DNA of 64,000 nucleotides, from the NCBI RefSeq assembly GCF_004027225.2, contig NC_044288.2, positions 14,084,744 through 14,148,743 on the forward strand. The letters run 5' to 3'. Every line of letters starts with the position of its first letter. Within the stretch, counting starts at the first letter, position 1. The position numbers were made by a program, and so were the translations under genes. Under the pieces are notes generated by a model that saw nothing but the letters and a program-made list of their open reading frames with translations, was not told where the DNA came from and did not search any database. The DNA is from Strigops habroptila. Taxonomy: Eukaryota; Chordata; Aves; Psittaciformes; Psittacidae. Shown piece by piece: positions 22,312 to 35,800 of this stretch.

Positions 22312-25300
22312 CTGGCCTGTTTGAAGAATGATCCCAGTTTGTTACCTCTAAGCTGTGAAGTAAGTCCTTAAGACATGAGATATAGCACAGGTTTGGGTTT
22401 CCTTTTGTCTATTTCTTCCTGTGATTATTTAAACCCTCTCTGCGAGTTTCCCACCAATAGAACCTAATGTTATCTCGTAGGCACAGTTGTCATCTCATTA
22501 AAGGAAAATCAGAGAAACTGACTTTAATAAATTTTAACACCCTGTGTGAAAAATCTGGCAATTAAAGTTTCCTGCCCCCGGACCTTTGAAAGCGACATGT
22601 GGCTCATCCCCTTCAGTTTTTAATAAGCGCGTCTCATCAAAGGATGGTGGCATGTGAGGGTAGAATAGGAGGTAGGGGAAGGAAAGAAATAGGAGCATCA
22701 AGACTTAAAAGAGACTGAAAGACAAAAGGTCTCCCATTTTCACCCTCCTTCCAAAAAGCGAGGAGAGAATGAGCATCATTAGGAGACTGATAAAGCCAGC
22801 TTGCTCTGAAGGGGAGGAGGGTATGGAGAGGGAGGTGGGATGGAGGTGGGTCAAGGCAGCGCTGGGAATGCATCATTACACAGAGGCACTCAGAGAATAA
22901 TGTTTACCCTCTAAGCACAGTTCTGTGATGATTTTTGTTGTTGTTGCTGATCTCAAAAGGCAAAATATTATGGAGAACAGCAAGCAGGTGGGTATCAAAC
23001 AGCCATGGAGCAGGTTGGCTGCTCCTCTGTAGATCTTCTGGTAAAGCATCCTAGAGAGAAATCTATCATCAGGATAAATTCAACCTCTTCACCATCCACT
23101 GGTAACAATCACTTATCACTAGGAGGGACAACTGCTTCTAGTGTTGCCTTTGAGGAGAAAGGGTTTGGGCTTTTTTCTGGATGGGGGAAAGAGGTAGATT
23201 TGATCACTGCTGAAGCTTGGTCAGTGGGAAGGTACTAACCGGGCATTCAACTTCTCTGTAATCAGATGGGAACCTCTCAAGATATCTTGGTGCTTCTACC
23301 TCCTCCTGAAACCTTGAGCGGGTTTTCTGAGCGCTCAATCACCTGGTGTTCCTGGTCGGGTACAACAGAGAAGATGATTTTCGCTCCCATTTCTTTATGG
23401 CTCATCTCAAAAGTGCACTAAGTAGAACAAACCTCTTGGAAGAAAGGCAGAAAGTGTCTATCTCTGTTTTTATGTTTACCAGAGTCTAAGTGATGCTGAT
23501 ATCTCTTTATCTGGGGCTAAAATCTTTCTTTCCCTTTTCATTACATTCCTTTATTATCTGGTCCTTCCAAAATGGCAAGAGATGGTGAATGAAGGAGATC
23601 TTACAAGAGAAATCACTGATTTTGTGTACAGGCAGGTGAAACACAAGCTGTGATGATGGCCTGGAATTCATTAGCATAAGCATCCTCAGGTGCCTCATAA
23701 GGTTCCTCCTCTGCTGAAGTGATAACACCACTGGAAGTGGCTTTTCCAGGAAAGGAATAGCCAACCAGGGACTATTGGTTTGATTGGATTGCAGTGAAGC
23801 TTCACATCAGGCCTGAAACACAATCTGCGGAGCCAACAAAAGTTTGCTAGAAGACTGACAGAAGAGACTGTGATGCATCTCGGCTTTTGCCCAGCACAAA
23901 AGCCAGGTGAGGTGAGCTGCAAGATGGAAATTGGCAATGTAGCAGGTGGAAGGATATAAGGAACTTGCTCTGGGTGGGCTGAGGAACCCAGACTGATGCA
24001 GAGCAATTGGAGGAAAAAAGAGAGCTTAATGTAGGTCCTGGATAGGTAGCTGGGACAGCACTGCCTCTTCCCCTCCAGAGGGAAGGAAAGCTGGTCAGCC
24101 TCCATGGACAATGCTTGGTAGCCATGTGAAGAGATGTTAATGCCTCTGTTTGACTCCTGTGGCCATTTCTTCTATCCCTGTCTTTCCTGTTACATGTTTC
24201 CCTTGCTGGAGACCTAATCTCACTTGGGTATGCTGTGCTTCTGTGTCAAATGTGAGGTATCCTGGCCAGTCTCTAATGCGATGGGCACACAGTCAGCTGG
24301 CAGCTCACCCAGTATTCCCATGGTGTTTTCTGCCAGATCTCTAGTTCTCTCTTTGCCACCTAGTGTCTGCTAACCCCGCCTAACCTCAGCCCCTCACATC
24401 CATTTGTGACCCCCATTCGCAGCACTCCCAAGCAAATGCTGCCTTGCAGCAGCAGCAGCTCACCCAAGGTGGACCATGCCAAGAGGATACCTGCCTGCTT
24501 GGTGGTTGTCAATGGGTGGTTTGGGTCCTTCCTGTGCCAAAAAACACCATTTTAGGGAGAGCTTTTGTTTTGGCTTTGCAACTTCAGCCATTACTCATCA
24601 GTCCATGTTAGCAGACAAGAGGCAACACTCAGCACCAGTTGTACCATGTCCTGTGCTGTATTGCCTTTGGCTTCAGACCTAGATGAGTGGTCTCCTGTCC
24701 TGAAGCCCTCTCTCAGCACAAGCCTTTCCTTCTCAGGGTAAAATAGTCTGTTGGCCTTCTATCACACCAACAGGCCCTCCTCCAGCCCCCAGGACCCCAG
24801 TTCTGTGGCTACAGCAGCGTTTAATTTCCAAGGCAATTTAGTTTGGGGCAAGAAGCGGTTTCAGCACCCCCAGTCACTGCCCGCTGCCGCCTGCCTGCAG
24901 CATCCTGCGTCAGAGCAGCTGCTCTGCTAATGAGCTGCTGGGGGAAAACACAGCTGGGAGCCTCGGGCAGACCCAGGGGCCATGGACCATGGGAAGTCTA
25001 GGTGTTTGATGTCTGCCTTATTTATTTATTTAGCAGCCACCACCTCTGCGAGACCCCCTTTCTGCAGAGCAGCGATAAGCTGTGCTCAGCTCCTGCATGC
25101 CCACCCCTGCTGGCTCCATTCTCTGCCAGGCATCATCTCGTTAACATGCACCAAAAAGCCCCCGCTTCCATCCCTGCTGGGCTGCCCTCCCTGCCCTGCC
25201 TCTGAAACGCTGCTGGTGTGCCATGGAAACAGCCGACTGAGCTGCCAGGCTCAGTGCAGTGTGCAGGGGAGAGGGATGAGGGATGGCTCCAGACATGCCC

Positions 25301-26151
25301 CGGGAACCCACAATGCAGAGATGCAGCTCCACAGTTAAATCCCTCCTTCTCACAGCTGCGCTGGGTATGGTGAAGTATACAAAGCAATTTAAACATGTAT
25401 AATTAAGTCAACTTGCTTGCACAGCACTGATTTGCAGCTAACGGTCAATGATGCATGTCTGAGGCTGCACTGGAGGTGACTGAGGGCTGAGCCCAACAGG
25501 CCCCACTCTTGGACCTTCTTCCCCTGCATCAGAGGTGGGAGCAAATCCCTTGGCATGGATACTGCGTGCGGGCTTGCATCTCTCCAGGTTAGCGGAACTC
25601 ATCCTCAGCTCCTGCCCTGCCACATACTCCTGCACACTGCTGCTCCAGCCCACACTAAAATCTCATTGCTCTGCCAGGGTTTGAGCAGCAGTAGTGTGCT
25701 CCTGTCATGGCAGAGCTCTGCCCAATGATGCTCCCACATCCCAAATGTCCACTTGCTCCACACTGCGATGCTCCCAGCCCACCCCACTCCTTCCATCCCT
25801 CTGCAGCTGAGCAGCCAGGAGGGAGAGATGCTCTGCTGGGGGGGATGATCACTTTATAAAAGGGTTTGGTAGCACTTCCCATCAGAGCAGCAGGCTCAGT
25901 GTGCTGCCAGAAAGGGAAAGTATCCAGCAGTACCTAGCAGGGCAGGAGAATGCTATCGCCCAGGCAACAGTTCTGTTTGTCTCACCAAATACAATCCAGG
26001 CAAGCTACAGCAGAGCCTTTTCCATGGGCCAGGCCATCACCAAGGGGACATTTGTTAACATGCATGGGCTTGTGAAGCGCTGAGCACGGGGATGCTGGAG
26101 CTCAGAAACATCGGTCCAGTTACTGAATTAACAGCAATCCTCTCATGTAAT

Positions 26152-26181
26152 CAGGGCTTGTGGCTGCACGCACAAGCCCTG
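26152..26181. repeat. 11-bp perfect inverted repeat
   Basis: CAGGGCTTGTG and CACAAGCCCTG are exact reverse complements separated by the 8-base spacer GCTGCACG. No flanking gene or repeat explains it. Confidence 0.7.
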
Positions 26182-27349
26182 TGCTGGGCTTTATCCCAGC
26201 TTGGCCATAGATCTGCTGGTCGACACTGGGCAAACGGCCTCACTTTCACAGTGCCTGGGAGCGGTGCCTTGGACAAGGGCTGAAGAGGGCACAGCTCCTC
26301 CTCAGAGAGCTGTAATTAATATTTGGAAGCTTCTGGTCTGTTTTGGCAATCCCAAGTTCTCCACACTGTGCCTGTGCCATACATCTCTCTCTTCCTGCTT
26401 TCTGGAGGATATTTATTATCTTTATGAATTACATACTGCAGTGCACTTAAAATAGGGAGGAGGGGGAAGGACCACCATGGGGAAGCCAAATGTTACATTT
26501 TGTACTTGTTGAAAGCAAAAAAATCTTTCGTTTCACAAACTGTGAGATGCATTACTAATTGCACAATTATTTTGTTCCATTGCGCTCGCAAAACAGAACT
26601 TGGAGTGCTTTCAGCAAATTCTGGTGTTGAGGAAATAGTGATTTGATTTTTTACAAAAGTACTAAATTAAGTGCTCTTCCTTTATGAGAATTATTTCTTG
26701 GGTTTCTAAGATATTTCTTCCCTACCTCTTCTTAAGAAGCAAAGCATGAGTAATATGCTGGAGTTAGCGTGGACCCTGAGAAAAGGAAGGATTGCTTCCT
26801 GTGTACCTCCCTCCACCCCAGACAGTGTTTGAGCCCATTTCTGGAAGAGGCTGGGCTGCAGCAAGTCACTTGCTTCCCCATGAAGGATGCTCCCATGAAG
26901 GCCAGGTGACACTTACATGCAAAATTCACCCTGTATCCTACAGAGGTGGCAACAACACAAATGAATATAGCTGGAGCAGCTCCTGTTTCCAAAGTAGGGT
27001 GATACAGGTGCTCCAGCAGTCTGATATGAAGCCTGAGCAATGGAAAGGGGAAGGACAATGTATGTTTGCACTCAGTGAGAGGGAGAGTGGCGAAGCTCTC
27101 ATACAGCAGATGAGTTCCTTTCACAAGATGTTCACAGACTACAGTATGCAAATACTCCTAGGGAAGTGAATTTTGCAGGTCTTTAAATGTGGAGGTGCCA
27201 AAAGTTCTCCTGAGGTAAGAGGTGCGATAGTCCCATCTGCGCAGTGCTGGGCTGTAATGTGTCCTTCTATGACTGCTCTGTGCAAGCCCACCCTGCCTCC
27301 CTCTCCCCATCACATCTTGGCTAGCCAAATTCAGTTTAATACAACTATA

Positions 27350-27450
27350 AAACTTGAGCAACCTGGTCTAGTGTTCCTGCCTATGGCAGGGGGTTTGGAA
27401 CTACATGATCTTAAGGTCTTTTCCAGCCCAAACCATTCTATGATTCTATT
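27350..27450 (+). mobile_element. CR1 LINE 3'-end fragment
   Basis: Recognisable CR1 tail words are CCTGCCTATGGCAGGGGGTT, GGAACTACATGATCTTAAGG, and the end CCATTCTATGATTCTATTAC. Only about 100 bases of the 3' end remain. Confidence 0.9.
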
Positions 27451-30400
27451 ACATTGAAAATAGCTCTATGGGCTGTTTTCTATGTGTGCCTCCCTTGCCA
27501 TCCTCCCACCAGTACCACTACACATATAAAGATCCAACTGTTGGGGCAGACTCAGGTCTCTGTTCCAGCTCTGCCCTAGGCTTGGGCTGTGCCTGGCAGC
27601 ATGCAAGAGCAGCATGGATGGGCGAGAGCAATCTTGCTCAGCTCAGCAGGTAAGCACAGATGTTTGGAAAACTAACCTCCTCAAGACCAGAAGAAAAATA
27701 AGTCTGTTTCTGTGAGATTGATCTGCTGGCACCGACAGAGCAATCAGCTGGACGTGTAGGAGAGCAGCAACAAACAGCAAATTAAAAGGTGTCAGCCCGC
27801 TGAGATTTCAAATGAATTAGAAAGTGAAGCGGCGATGTCACTATGCTGTGCCTTTCAGCAGCTAAACCAGCTCCTTGCTTTCCTGCAAGCCAGCCCATGG
27901 CTCTGCTGCCGTGGCAATGGCCATGTGCTAAGGTGAGGGAGCTGGTGGCTGGGTGGGAGCTGCTGTTGGAGCACCCCATGGGGATGCTCACTCACTCCCT
28001 GCAGTGCTGGGCTGGCAGCAGCCACCAGGCACCTTCAATCAGAGCTGTTCCTCTTGCCAGCCAAAACTTGACTTCCTGTCAATCATCCAGATTCTTAAAG
28101 CAAGTTTGAAGCTCTTTCTGCTTGTCATAGAAGGTTTTTAAGTACAGTCACCCAAAATCCAAACTGCCAGCGCCCCCTGTGCCGCAGGAGCGCTGGGCAG
28201 GCCCTGCAGGGTGCTGTGGTGGCCAGTGTGAGCACACATGGTGAGTCACCCTTCTGCTACACTGAAAATGAAATCCTTTTATCGACTAAGCAGCATCCCT
28301 CAGCAGTACCCCTGTTTATTTGTGCAGCCCAAAGACAGATTTGGCTTTTCCTTAATGCCCCCTAATTGTGGGCATCACCTAATCGTGATTTTTCCAAATC
28401 TCTCCTCTCCTGACAGCAAGTTATTCCTCGCTGTGCAACTGAAGAAGAAAGTGAGTTGTGTTCAGAAACAACCATTCCCATGGGAGGTCAGTGGGTCAAA
28501 TAGCTTGAGTTGCCTTCACAGACTGTGATGGTCTGATGACAGATGTTTCCACCAATGCACAATATTTCAGTAACTGTTGTTGAGTTGCACTAAGGAGGAT
28601 CTGAGCCCCCCCCAGAAATTCTATATCCCCAAATGCTGATGTAACATATAATTTAAACTCTGATCCCAAGGGAATGATGCTCCTAATGCTTTCATCCACC
28701 CAAATTGATATTGCTCCAATTGAGATGGAAAATTAAACATCTCTGCTGATCCTGAAAGCCCTTGGAATAAAAGATCACTGATTCCAACAGCACAGAAGCA
28801 TATCACTGAGGAGTGCAGATTGACAGGCAAATTCTGTTCAGGTAAAAGCACTTACTTGCATGGTTTTGTCTTTTTCTGAAGTCACAGAATTTATAAGGAG
28901 ACAAAATTTCTCCTGACATTTTTGAATACAGATTAATGAAGTCTCCTTTTCACTCCTTCTCCCATTCCCACTGAATAAAGGCAAACACTTCCCATTTTCT
29001 CCTGCCACTTTTGTTGTAGAAATCAATGTTCCTTTTTGGCTGAAATGTCTGGAATGAGTTAAACTACCTCCAAGAAATGACTGCAATAGCTGGATGTGCA
29101 AGACAGGCAGGATGAAGAGTCTGCAAACAAAGTGGGGGAGGGAGTATGCTTTCAAGTGTTTCACAATTATTAAGATTTTTTTACAAATCCTGTTTACATT
29201 TAACTTTTCACATTAAATTCATAACCATGGTGTGCAACCAGGTGTGGTAGCAATATACAAAATCTTATTAAGAGGAGCAAATGAAAACAATGGGAGAAAT
29301 TGGGACAGGAAAGGAGGGGCATTGTGATGGAATTAGCACCTGCTGATTTTCATCCTTTCTAACAACAAATTGCTTGTCAAGAAACCTGATGGGGACCAAC
29401 TACCATCAGTTAACCATGCCCTCGAGGAAAACAACTGGAGCAGTGGCTCACAGCAATCTCCAAAACTTGGGTTTCAATTCAGTGGGCTCTGCCTTGCTGC
29501 AGCTTGGTGTCGTTCAAGGTCCTTTCTGCTCCTCCCTTTCACTCACTAATGCTAATTGCTGTGGTGTTTTTACAACCCTTGTTCAGACTGAAATACAGAA
29601 GAATCTTGAGCAGTCTAGCTGGATTGAACTATTGTGCCTGCTCTTTTCAGCCCTGCCAGTGATGCTCAATAAGAGTTAGCTTTTAAGCAGGTTTGCTATT
29701 AGCACAGAAACAAGGCTCAGCTGATTACTGGTCTCACTTAGGGAAGTCTCTCAGCTGACACCGGTGCTAAAGCATTATCAGCCACTTCATATTAATAGCT
29801 GTAGAAATGAAAGTTAAGTGTCATCATCCTTCTCATACAGAAGTCCTGGACCCAGTGGGAAGTGACTTGTTAAAATTGTGTAGGAAAATAAATGACAAAC
29901 CAGAAACTTAATCTCCACCTGGGGATTATTTAAAATTCTCATTGCTGCCACAGAAACAGGAGAAGGACCAGTACAGAGAAAAACAAGAGAGAGGTGGGTA
30001 CACTTTGGGGTTTATTTTCCTATTACTTTTCTATGGTCAATAGGTGCATCTGCTCCCATGGGCTGGGCTGCATACTGCAACTCCCTTGAACAGTGAATCA
30101 CGACAGAAGCCTTCCCTGGATTCCAGCACCATTTGTCTTTGGAAAGGGAGGTAAGATGCCAAATCAAACCTGAACTCAGGGCTGAATCTGGGTTAAAAAC
30201 TACAACCAGGGATGCAGTGAAACCCCCAGCCTCAGGCAGCTAGAGGAAGCAGCTGTTGGGTAAATGAGTTGTAAGTGAAGGGTCCCATAATCTCAGTGCA
30301 AGCTCTGCTGAGCACCCCTGGGGCAACCTGAGTGCATCACCCCATTCCCAGCAAAACTTTGGAGAATCTCAGGGCAGACCCAGGGCTGAGACAGCCCACG

Positions 30401-32599
30401 TCTCCATGAGCACCTAGGAAGTTTAAACTCAGTCTAGCACAAGCCCAGAAGCCCAGCCAGCCTGAGCCTGCTCAGCAGTGGGATCTTTTCCATCACATAA
30501 GTAAACATCTCCTGCAGAAACTAGAGGAATGAAAGCTTATCTCTGAGACATGTCGTCTCCCTGGGCCACCTTCAGCTCAGTGTTATCGTGGAGCTGCCAG
30601 GGGACTCTGACCTTTGTGGGAAATGTTAAATCATTGCAGCTTTCATATTGCTTAATATTCCTCATTGATTAGTTCCCATCTCCCTGAAGGCAGGAGGATT
30701 TGACTGAGAGCCAGAGCTCAGCAGTACCCAATGCTGTGGGTGGTATTGAGCTTTTGAGTGAGAGAAAGCTGGCAAAATAAAATGCAGCGAATGACTTTCA
30801 AAAATAAAGACAGGAAAACTAATAACTTTCAAGATTTCAGAACGTCCATTCAGAATGCGTATTTTTTCCTAACCTGGACTAAAATCCTGCTACCATTTCC
30901 ATAAAGCTTTAACTTCCAGAGACAGACAAACATTGACACCTTATTTCAGCTCCAAAGCACAGATTTCATTTGTTGCAGCTACAGAAATGTAATGTGGGCC
31001 TGGTTTTATCTTTTCTTTTACCCAAGAATTAGATGTATTTGCTGTGCCCACCCAAGTGTAGGCTTGTGGGTGCACCAGCCATGTGTCCTTGCCAATGATG
31101 TGGGATGCCAGTGACACGATGCTGTGTGCCAGCTCCCCACCTCTCATAGACAGGACTTCCAAGTCCAGCCTCGAGCCTGTTCATCTGGCACAAAGCTGCT
31201 ACCAGGGAAAAGGCTGACAGAAACAGGGCACAGAGCTCAGGGGAAGCAGTTTTACTCAGTGGGGTCCAGCATGGCTCCCATGAGGACTGCCTACTTCTCT
31301 GGACCCAGAGCATCCGTCCTCACATAAATCCACTCCTGTGCCAGACATCCTGAATGAAGCAGAGCTGCTGAGTAAGGAGCGGACCCTTCGTTACAGCCTG
31401 CTTAATTGCCTCAAAGCTAGTTTTGAGGAACCATAAGCAGTAATATACCTCCTAGTAGAAGAGCCAAGAATAGCCATGTCTGGGCAGCTCTTGCTACTTG
31501 ATTAATCTCATCTTGGCCCTGGCCTCCCTCTCCCAAAGCTCCTTCCACAAAGCCCTGACTCGCCTCTTTCTAATGAGTCATGCACAGCACAGATCCTTCC
31601 ACTCCCAGCCTGTTTCTTCAGTCTCATTATATTTTTAAAGCCTGGGTTGGTTTTTTCTCTCCCTCTGTGTCCAGCCAACTACATGTAGGTATCTGTTTAT
31701 GAAGTCAGGTTTTGCATCACTTGACAGGAATCTCACTAACAGCCTCCAAAGGGGATCAGCACATCCGATGTCATGCTGGCCGTGCAATAGCTTTTGGCAT
31801 CAGCAGAGGAAGAGCCTGGTTGCAGGAGCCGGTGCAGGGGCACACGCCACTCTCTTCTGCCCAGTCATTCCCTCCCTGGTCCCAAGCTCTCCAGGTCTCT
31901 GACATGTTCAAAGGGTTGTTACACCTCCCCAGCTTGCCTCCCTCTGCTGCTGTGTTCATTAACAGGTCCTCCTGCCCACGAGGCTGCAAAATCACTGCTC
32001 TCACTTCTGCCAACAAGTATCAGAGACATGGAGAGAAAAAAGGAAGAAAATGAAGAGGAAAACATAGAGCTGAACAGTGGTCATTACTCTTATTGTCTGA
32101 AGGGTTTTGTGCTATCCTATGTCAGCTTAGGCGAGGCCAGTATAATAATACTAGTAGGTAATGGAGTATTAAGAAGTAGCTTTGAATTAATCTCAGCTGT
32201 ATTTATGTACAGCAGCGCGACTCCTAGCTCCCTTATCTTTTTGGGTACACCTGGAACTGTGAAAGCTTTAAATTTGCAAATCCAAAGCTTAACTGAGGAA
32301 AATAGTTTTGCTTCAAACACTCCAGAGTGGTAAAAAAAAAAAAAAGGGGGAGGGGGGAGGGAGAAAAATAGTGCTCTATATTTGGCCTTCGGATTTATTG
32401 GGTGTACAGAAGAGGAAGTTTTGGGGGAGCTTATGGATTTGTACAGGAGCTGAAAAGCTTGTGCCTGCTTAGCAGCCTTCACCGCAATGCATACAGAAAT
32501 GAGAATATCTTGCCTGCCAGCATGAGCCCCAGCACTGCCTGTCAATCGTTGCTTGAGCGTCCTGCTGCAACACGGACATGGGGGATGTAGTGATACATC
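27451..32599. other. Intergenic DNA, no gene seen
   Basis: No exon could be supported on either strand. Near the right end, 32,085-32,330 is AT-rich with TTAAT/AATTAA words and is immediately followed by a 38-base pure purine tract at 32,332-32,369. Confidence 0.55.
32332..32369 (+). repeat. Pure polypurine tract with G-runs
   Basis: An A14 run is followed by GGGGG, GGGGGG and GGG blocks separated by single A residues, then GAGAAAAA. The tract is 38 uninterrupted purines, able in principle to form triplex (H-DNA). It has three G-runs, one short of a canonical G-quadruplex. Confidence 0.8.
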
Positions 32600-32895
32600 C
32601 TTACAAGGTCATGTGGTGGTAGGACAAGGGGGAATGGCTTTAAATTAGAAGAGGGGAGATTTAGGTTAGATATTAGGCAGAAGCTCTTCCCTGTGAGGGT
32701 GCTGAGGCGCTGGCACAGGGTGCCCAGAGAAGCTGTGGCTGCCCCATCCCTGGCAGTGTTCAAGGCCAGGTTGGACACAGGGGCTTGGAGCAACCTGCTC
32801 TAGTGGAAGGTGTCCCTGCCCGTGGCAGGGGGTTGGAGCTGGATGAGCTTTAAGGTCTTTTCCAATCCAAAACATTCTATGGTGATTCTATGATG
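32600..32895 (+). mobile_element. CR1 LINE 3'-end fragment (longest copy)
   Basis: About 295 bases of CR1 3' region include TTAGGTTAGATATTAGGCAG, GGGTGCCCAGAGAAGCTGTG, GTTCAAGGCCAGGTTGGACA, GCCCGTGGCAGGGGGTTGGA and the terminal ATTCTATG repeats. It is 5'-truncated and non-coding. It matches the copy at 41,773-42,090 in inverted orientation. Confidence 0.95.
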
Positions 32896-35800
32896 GATTT
32901 TCCCCAGCTCTACTCAGCGCCTTTAAAAATTGATTTTAAGTATCTTTTTCTCATCTCAGAATAACACTTGATTTCCTCCTTCTGCAGTTACTTGTAGAAG
33001 CTTTAGGAAGCATCCGGGAAGGAGAATCATTTTCCTGCTTCACTCCTGAGCCTTTCAAAACTCTAAAAACCCCACTTAATTTAATCAACTTCCTAGAAAA
33101 ACAATGGTGATGTCAGTGTGAATGAGTGATGTCAGGAGTGGTCATGGAGAGAGCGTGGTAACTCACCCCTGAAGGATCCCCATGGGTCTCTGCTCCAAAG
33201 GAGCCCACAAGAGGCCAGAGGCACCCGAGGGGACTGGCAGTGAAGGATGCTCCACCAGCACAGATTTCCACCCCACCACTACAGCACACGCCAGCTGCAG
33301 CCAGATGTTTGCATCAGCCTAACACCACCACCTACATTCTCTCGCTGCAGAAATACACTCCAGCTGCACCATCCGCAGCATTTCTGCACTGCAGAAGGTG
33401 CAGCCAAGGGCACTAGCAAAGGGGCTATGACCTTGAGGCAGATCCTGGCCAGAGGGTTAAGGACAGCTTAAGCCATTTCCAAGATGCAGACACAAAGGGA
33501 GACAAATCCTGTCTCTCTGATATAAATATATTTTCCAACCTATTTGGAGCACAACATAATATAAGGGGTTTTAAGGTTAAACCAGCTGGTTTTAAGGTAT
33601 CTTTTGGAGTTCAAGAGCAGGTTAATGTGCCAGTGGAGATCCATTTCCCAGCTTTTCTTCAGGAAGAAAAGACAAGGGTCCACATGTTTTCTGCAGACTC
33701 AAAAAGCAAGAAGCCAGAGAGGGCTTCCAATCTATTCATGTTAATTCTATTTCTTTCCAGTCTTGACTTTTACAGCACTCCCTAGTCTGAGCTCCTCATT
33801 TTTCAGTGTTTGGGGCTATGTGGCAGGTTTTCAGTTTCCATCAGTGGAGTAAAGAGGATGGTTACCCCCAAGTGCCTGAGAACACCCAGAAGAGCCAGGG
33901 GAAGTCTGGAGGAGGGAGTGGGATGGTGCTGTCCTTGCAGCAGAGAGAATGAAGAGGGACAGCCATGCCATGATACATCCCTACCTGCTGCTTTTCAGTA
34001 ATCACCCAATTTAGCTGGTTTTTTTTTTTTTCCCTCTCTCTACTTTTTCACTATTGAGATTTATGAGGAGGAAGGTGCACAGCTGCATCTGAGCACTATA
34101 AACCTCTCGTGGCTGGTAAAAACTGACGAGCTATTCTTCCAGCTTGTTAGCAGTCAGGAAGATGGAAGGAAGTGGGAGGAATCCAGAGGGTGAGGTTTTC
34201 TAATGCCTCACTTGTCACTGCCGAATCCAGCGCTATTTATGGTGCAATTATCACCACAGACAGACTCCTTTATCATCTAGCCAATATTCTGGGTAGAAAT
34301 CCTATTGCAGCCCAGCCACTCCATATATCATCTGGGTGCAGGCAACGGCCAGGTGAAGAGGTTCTCTTGTGGAGAACATATCTGCAAGATGATGCTTGTC
34401 CCTGGCATCCCTGCCCAGCCTATATTTACAACTAGGGAGGAGGCTGTCGTCCTTCTGCCCTTCCAACGCAGTGGGAGGGGGTGAGAACAGTGTAGGGCTG
34501 TTCTGCCCAGCAATGTCAAGGGGTGCTCCCCATGGGAATCTGCTCCGGTTGGGCACGAGTCATGGGTTTTTACTAGTAACACAGACACGGAGCCAGCAAC
34601 AAGTCTGATGAACTGCACCTGGCTCACGGCAGCAGGGAATGGAGAGGGATCTTCAGGGAAATGATGGGAGGTGAGTTGAACCCCCTGTGGTTTCATACAT
34701 GAGCCACAAGGAAGGAGAGGGGGGATCAAGCACCTTGCATCCCAGCCATGCCTCTGAACAGCAGGTTCCCTGGGTCTCTGTATACCTCCACAGCTCTGGT
34801 GTACCCTCCTTACCTCCTGCCCGGCCCCTTTGACAGCATCATCCTCAAGGAGTCACCTTGGGTGACTCCTCTGCAGACCAAATTTTGGATTTATATTTTT
34901 CCCCCCAGAATGCCTTTTTCTTTACAGATGAAACTGCCCATTTCTCTTACTTTGCGCTGAAATCCCTCCTGAAGCTTGGCTGTGCTTCTCCACGGGGGTA
35001 GAAGGTCTCAGCGCAACCATGCAGCCCACTCCTCTGGCTGGTTTGGGACAAGACCAGAGCAAATTGGCTCATGGACAACACCAATTAAGCCAGTTTTCCT
35101 CTTAAATGCCTATCTGGAAAAAGACTGTGGCGTAGATTCTCTGGCGTCAAATAAGGGTTGAGCATCCCCTTCGCCTCCCCATTGGCAGATGCGTTTCTCT
35201 GTTTCATTGCTCATTCTCGCAGACCTTGTCAGAACCTCTATATATGTGGAAGCTGCTTCCGCTTGTGTCAAATCGTGGGTGGTACTGGGCAGCTGCTGGT
35301 GGGAACGAGCAAGAACACACACAAGGCTGCTGAGTCACATAGCCTAATTTTCCTGGAGCATCGGACTAAGCTCCCACCCATGTCGCTGTTTCCATTGCCA
35401 GGGCAGAGCTGAGATGCGCCTTGGTCTCCACTCCACCAGCTCCATTTTATCTTTCATTGCACAGAGCTGGGCTGCATTCACTAAGGGATGAGCCTTAATA
35501 CTTTCAAGAAGTGAAATTCTTGAGTGCCAAGGAGCTAAAATAACCGTTCCTTGCACTGCCTGTTTACCTTCAAATTGTCACTGACTGCTGCCTTTGCACA
35601 TTCCTGGGTGCTTGAAAAGGGAAGAGCAGATCTATGCAATGTAATTTAATACACCAAACATACTGGCTTAATTGCAATCCCCATAAGCCAGCCACACAAA
35701 ACTCTAAACAAATTCAATTCATTTATTTCAATTTGCACAAGTCTCCCTCTCAGACTGTAATTAATGGCGGGAAACAATTAAGGTAAACACGGCACAGCTG

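Larger units (their letters stand above)
19685..27349. other. Intergenic DNA, no gene seen
   Basis: No supported exon is present. The stretch contains a modestly CpG-richer patch at 20,140-20,420, a strong hairpin at 22,285-22,311, a constrained-looking AT-rich block at 22,430-22,640, an 11-bp perfect hairpin at 26,152-26,181 and another AT-rich block at 26,500-26,700. Confidence 0.55.

Noticed and set aside
31794-32333. A 179-codon open frame on the + strand ending at the polypurine tract
   Set aside because: The product has no family resemblance and the frame runs through AT-rich non-coding-like sequence. Treated as chance.
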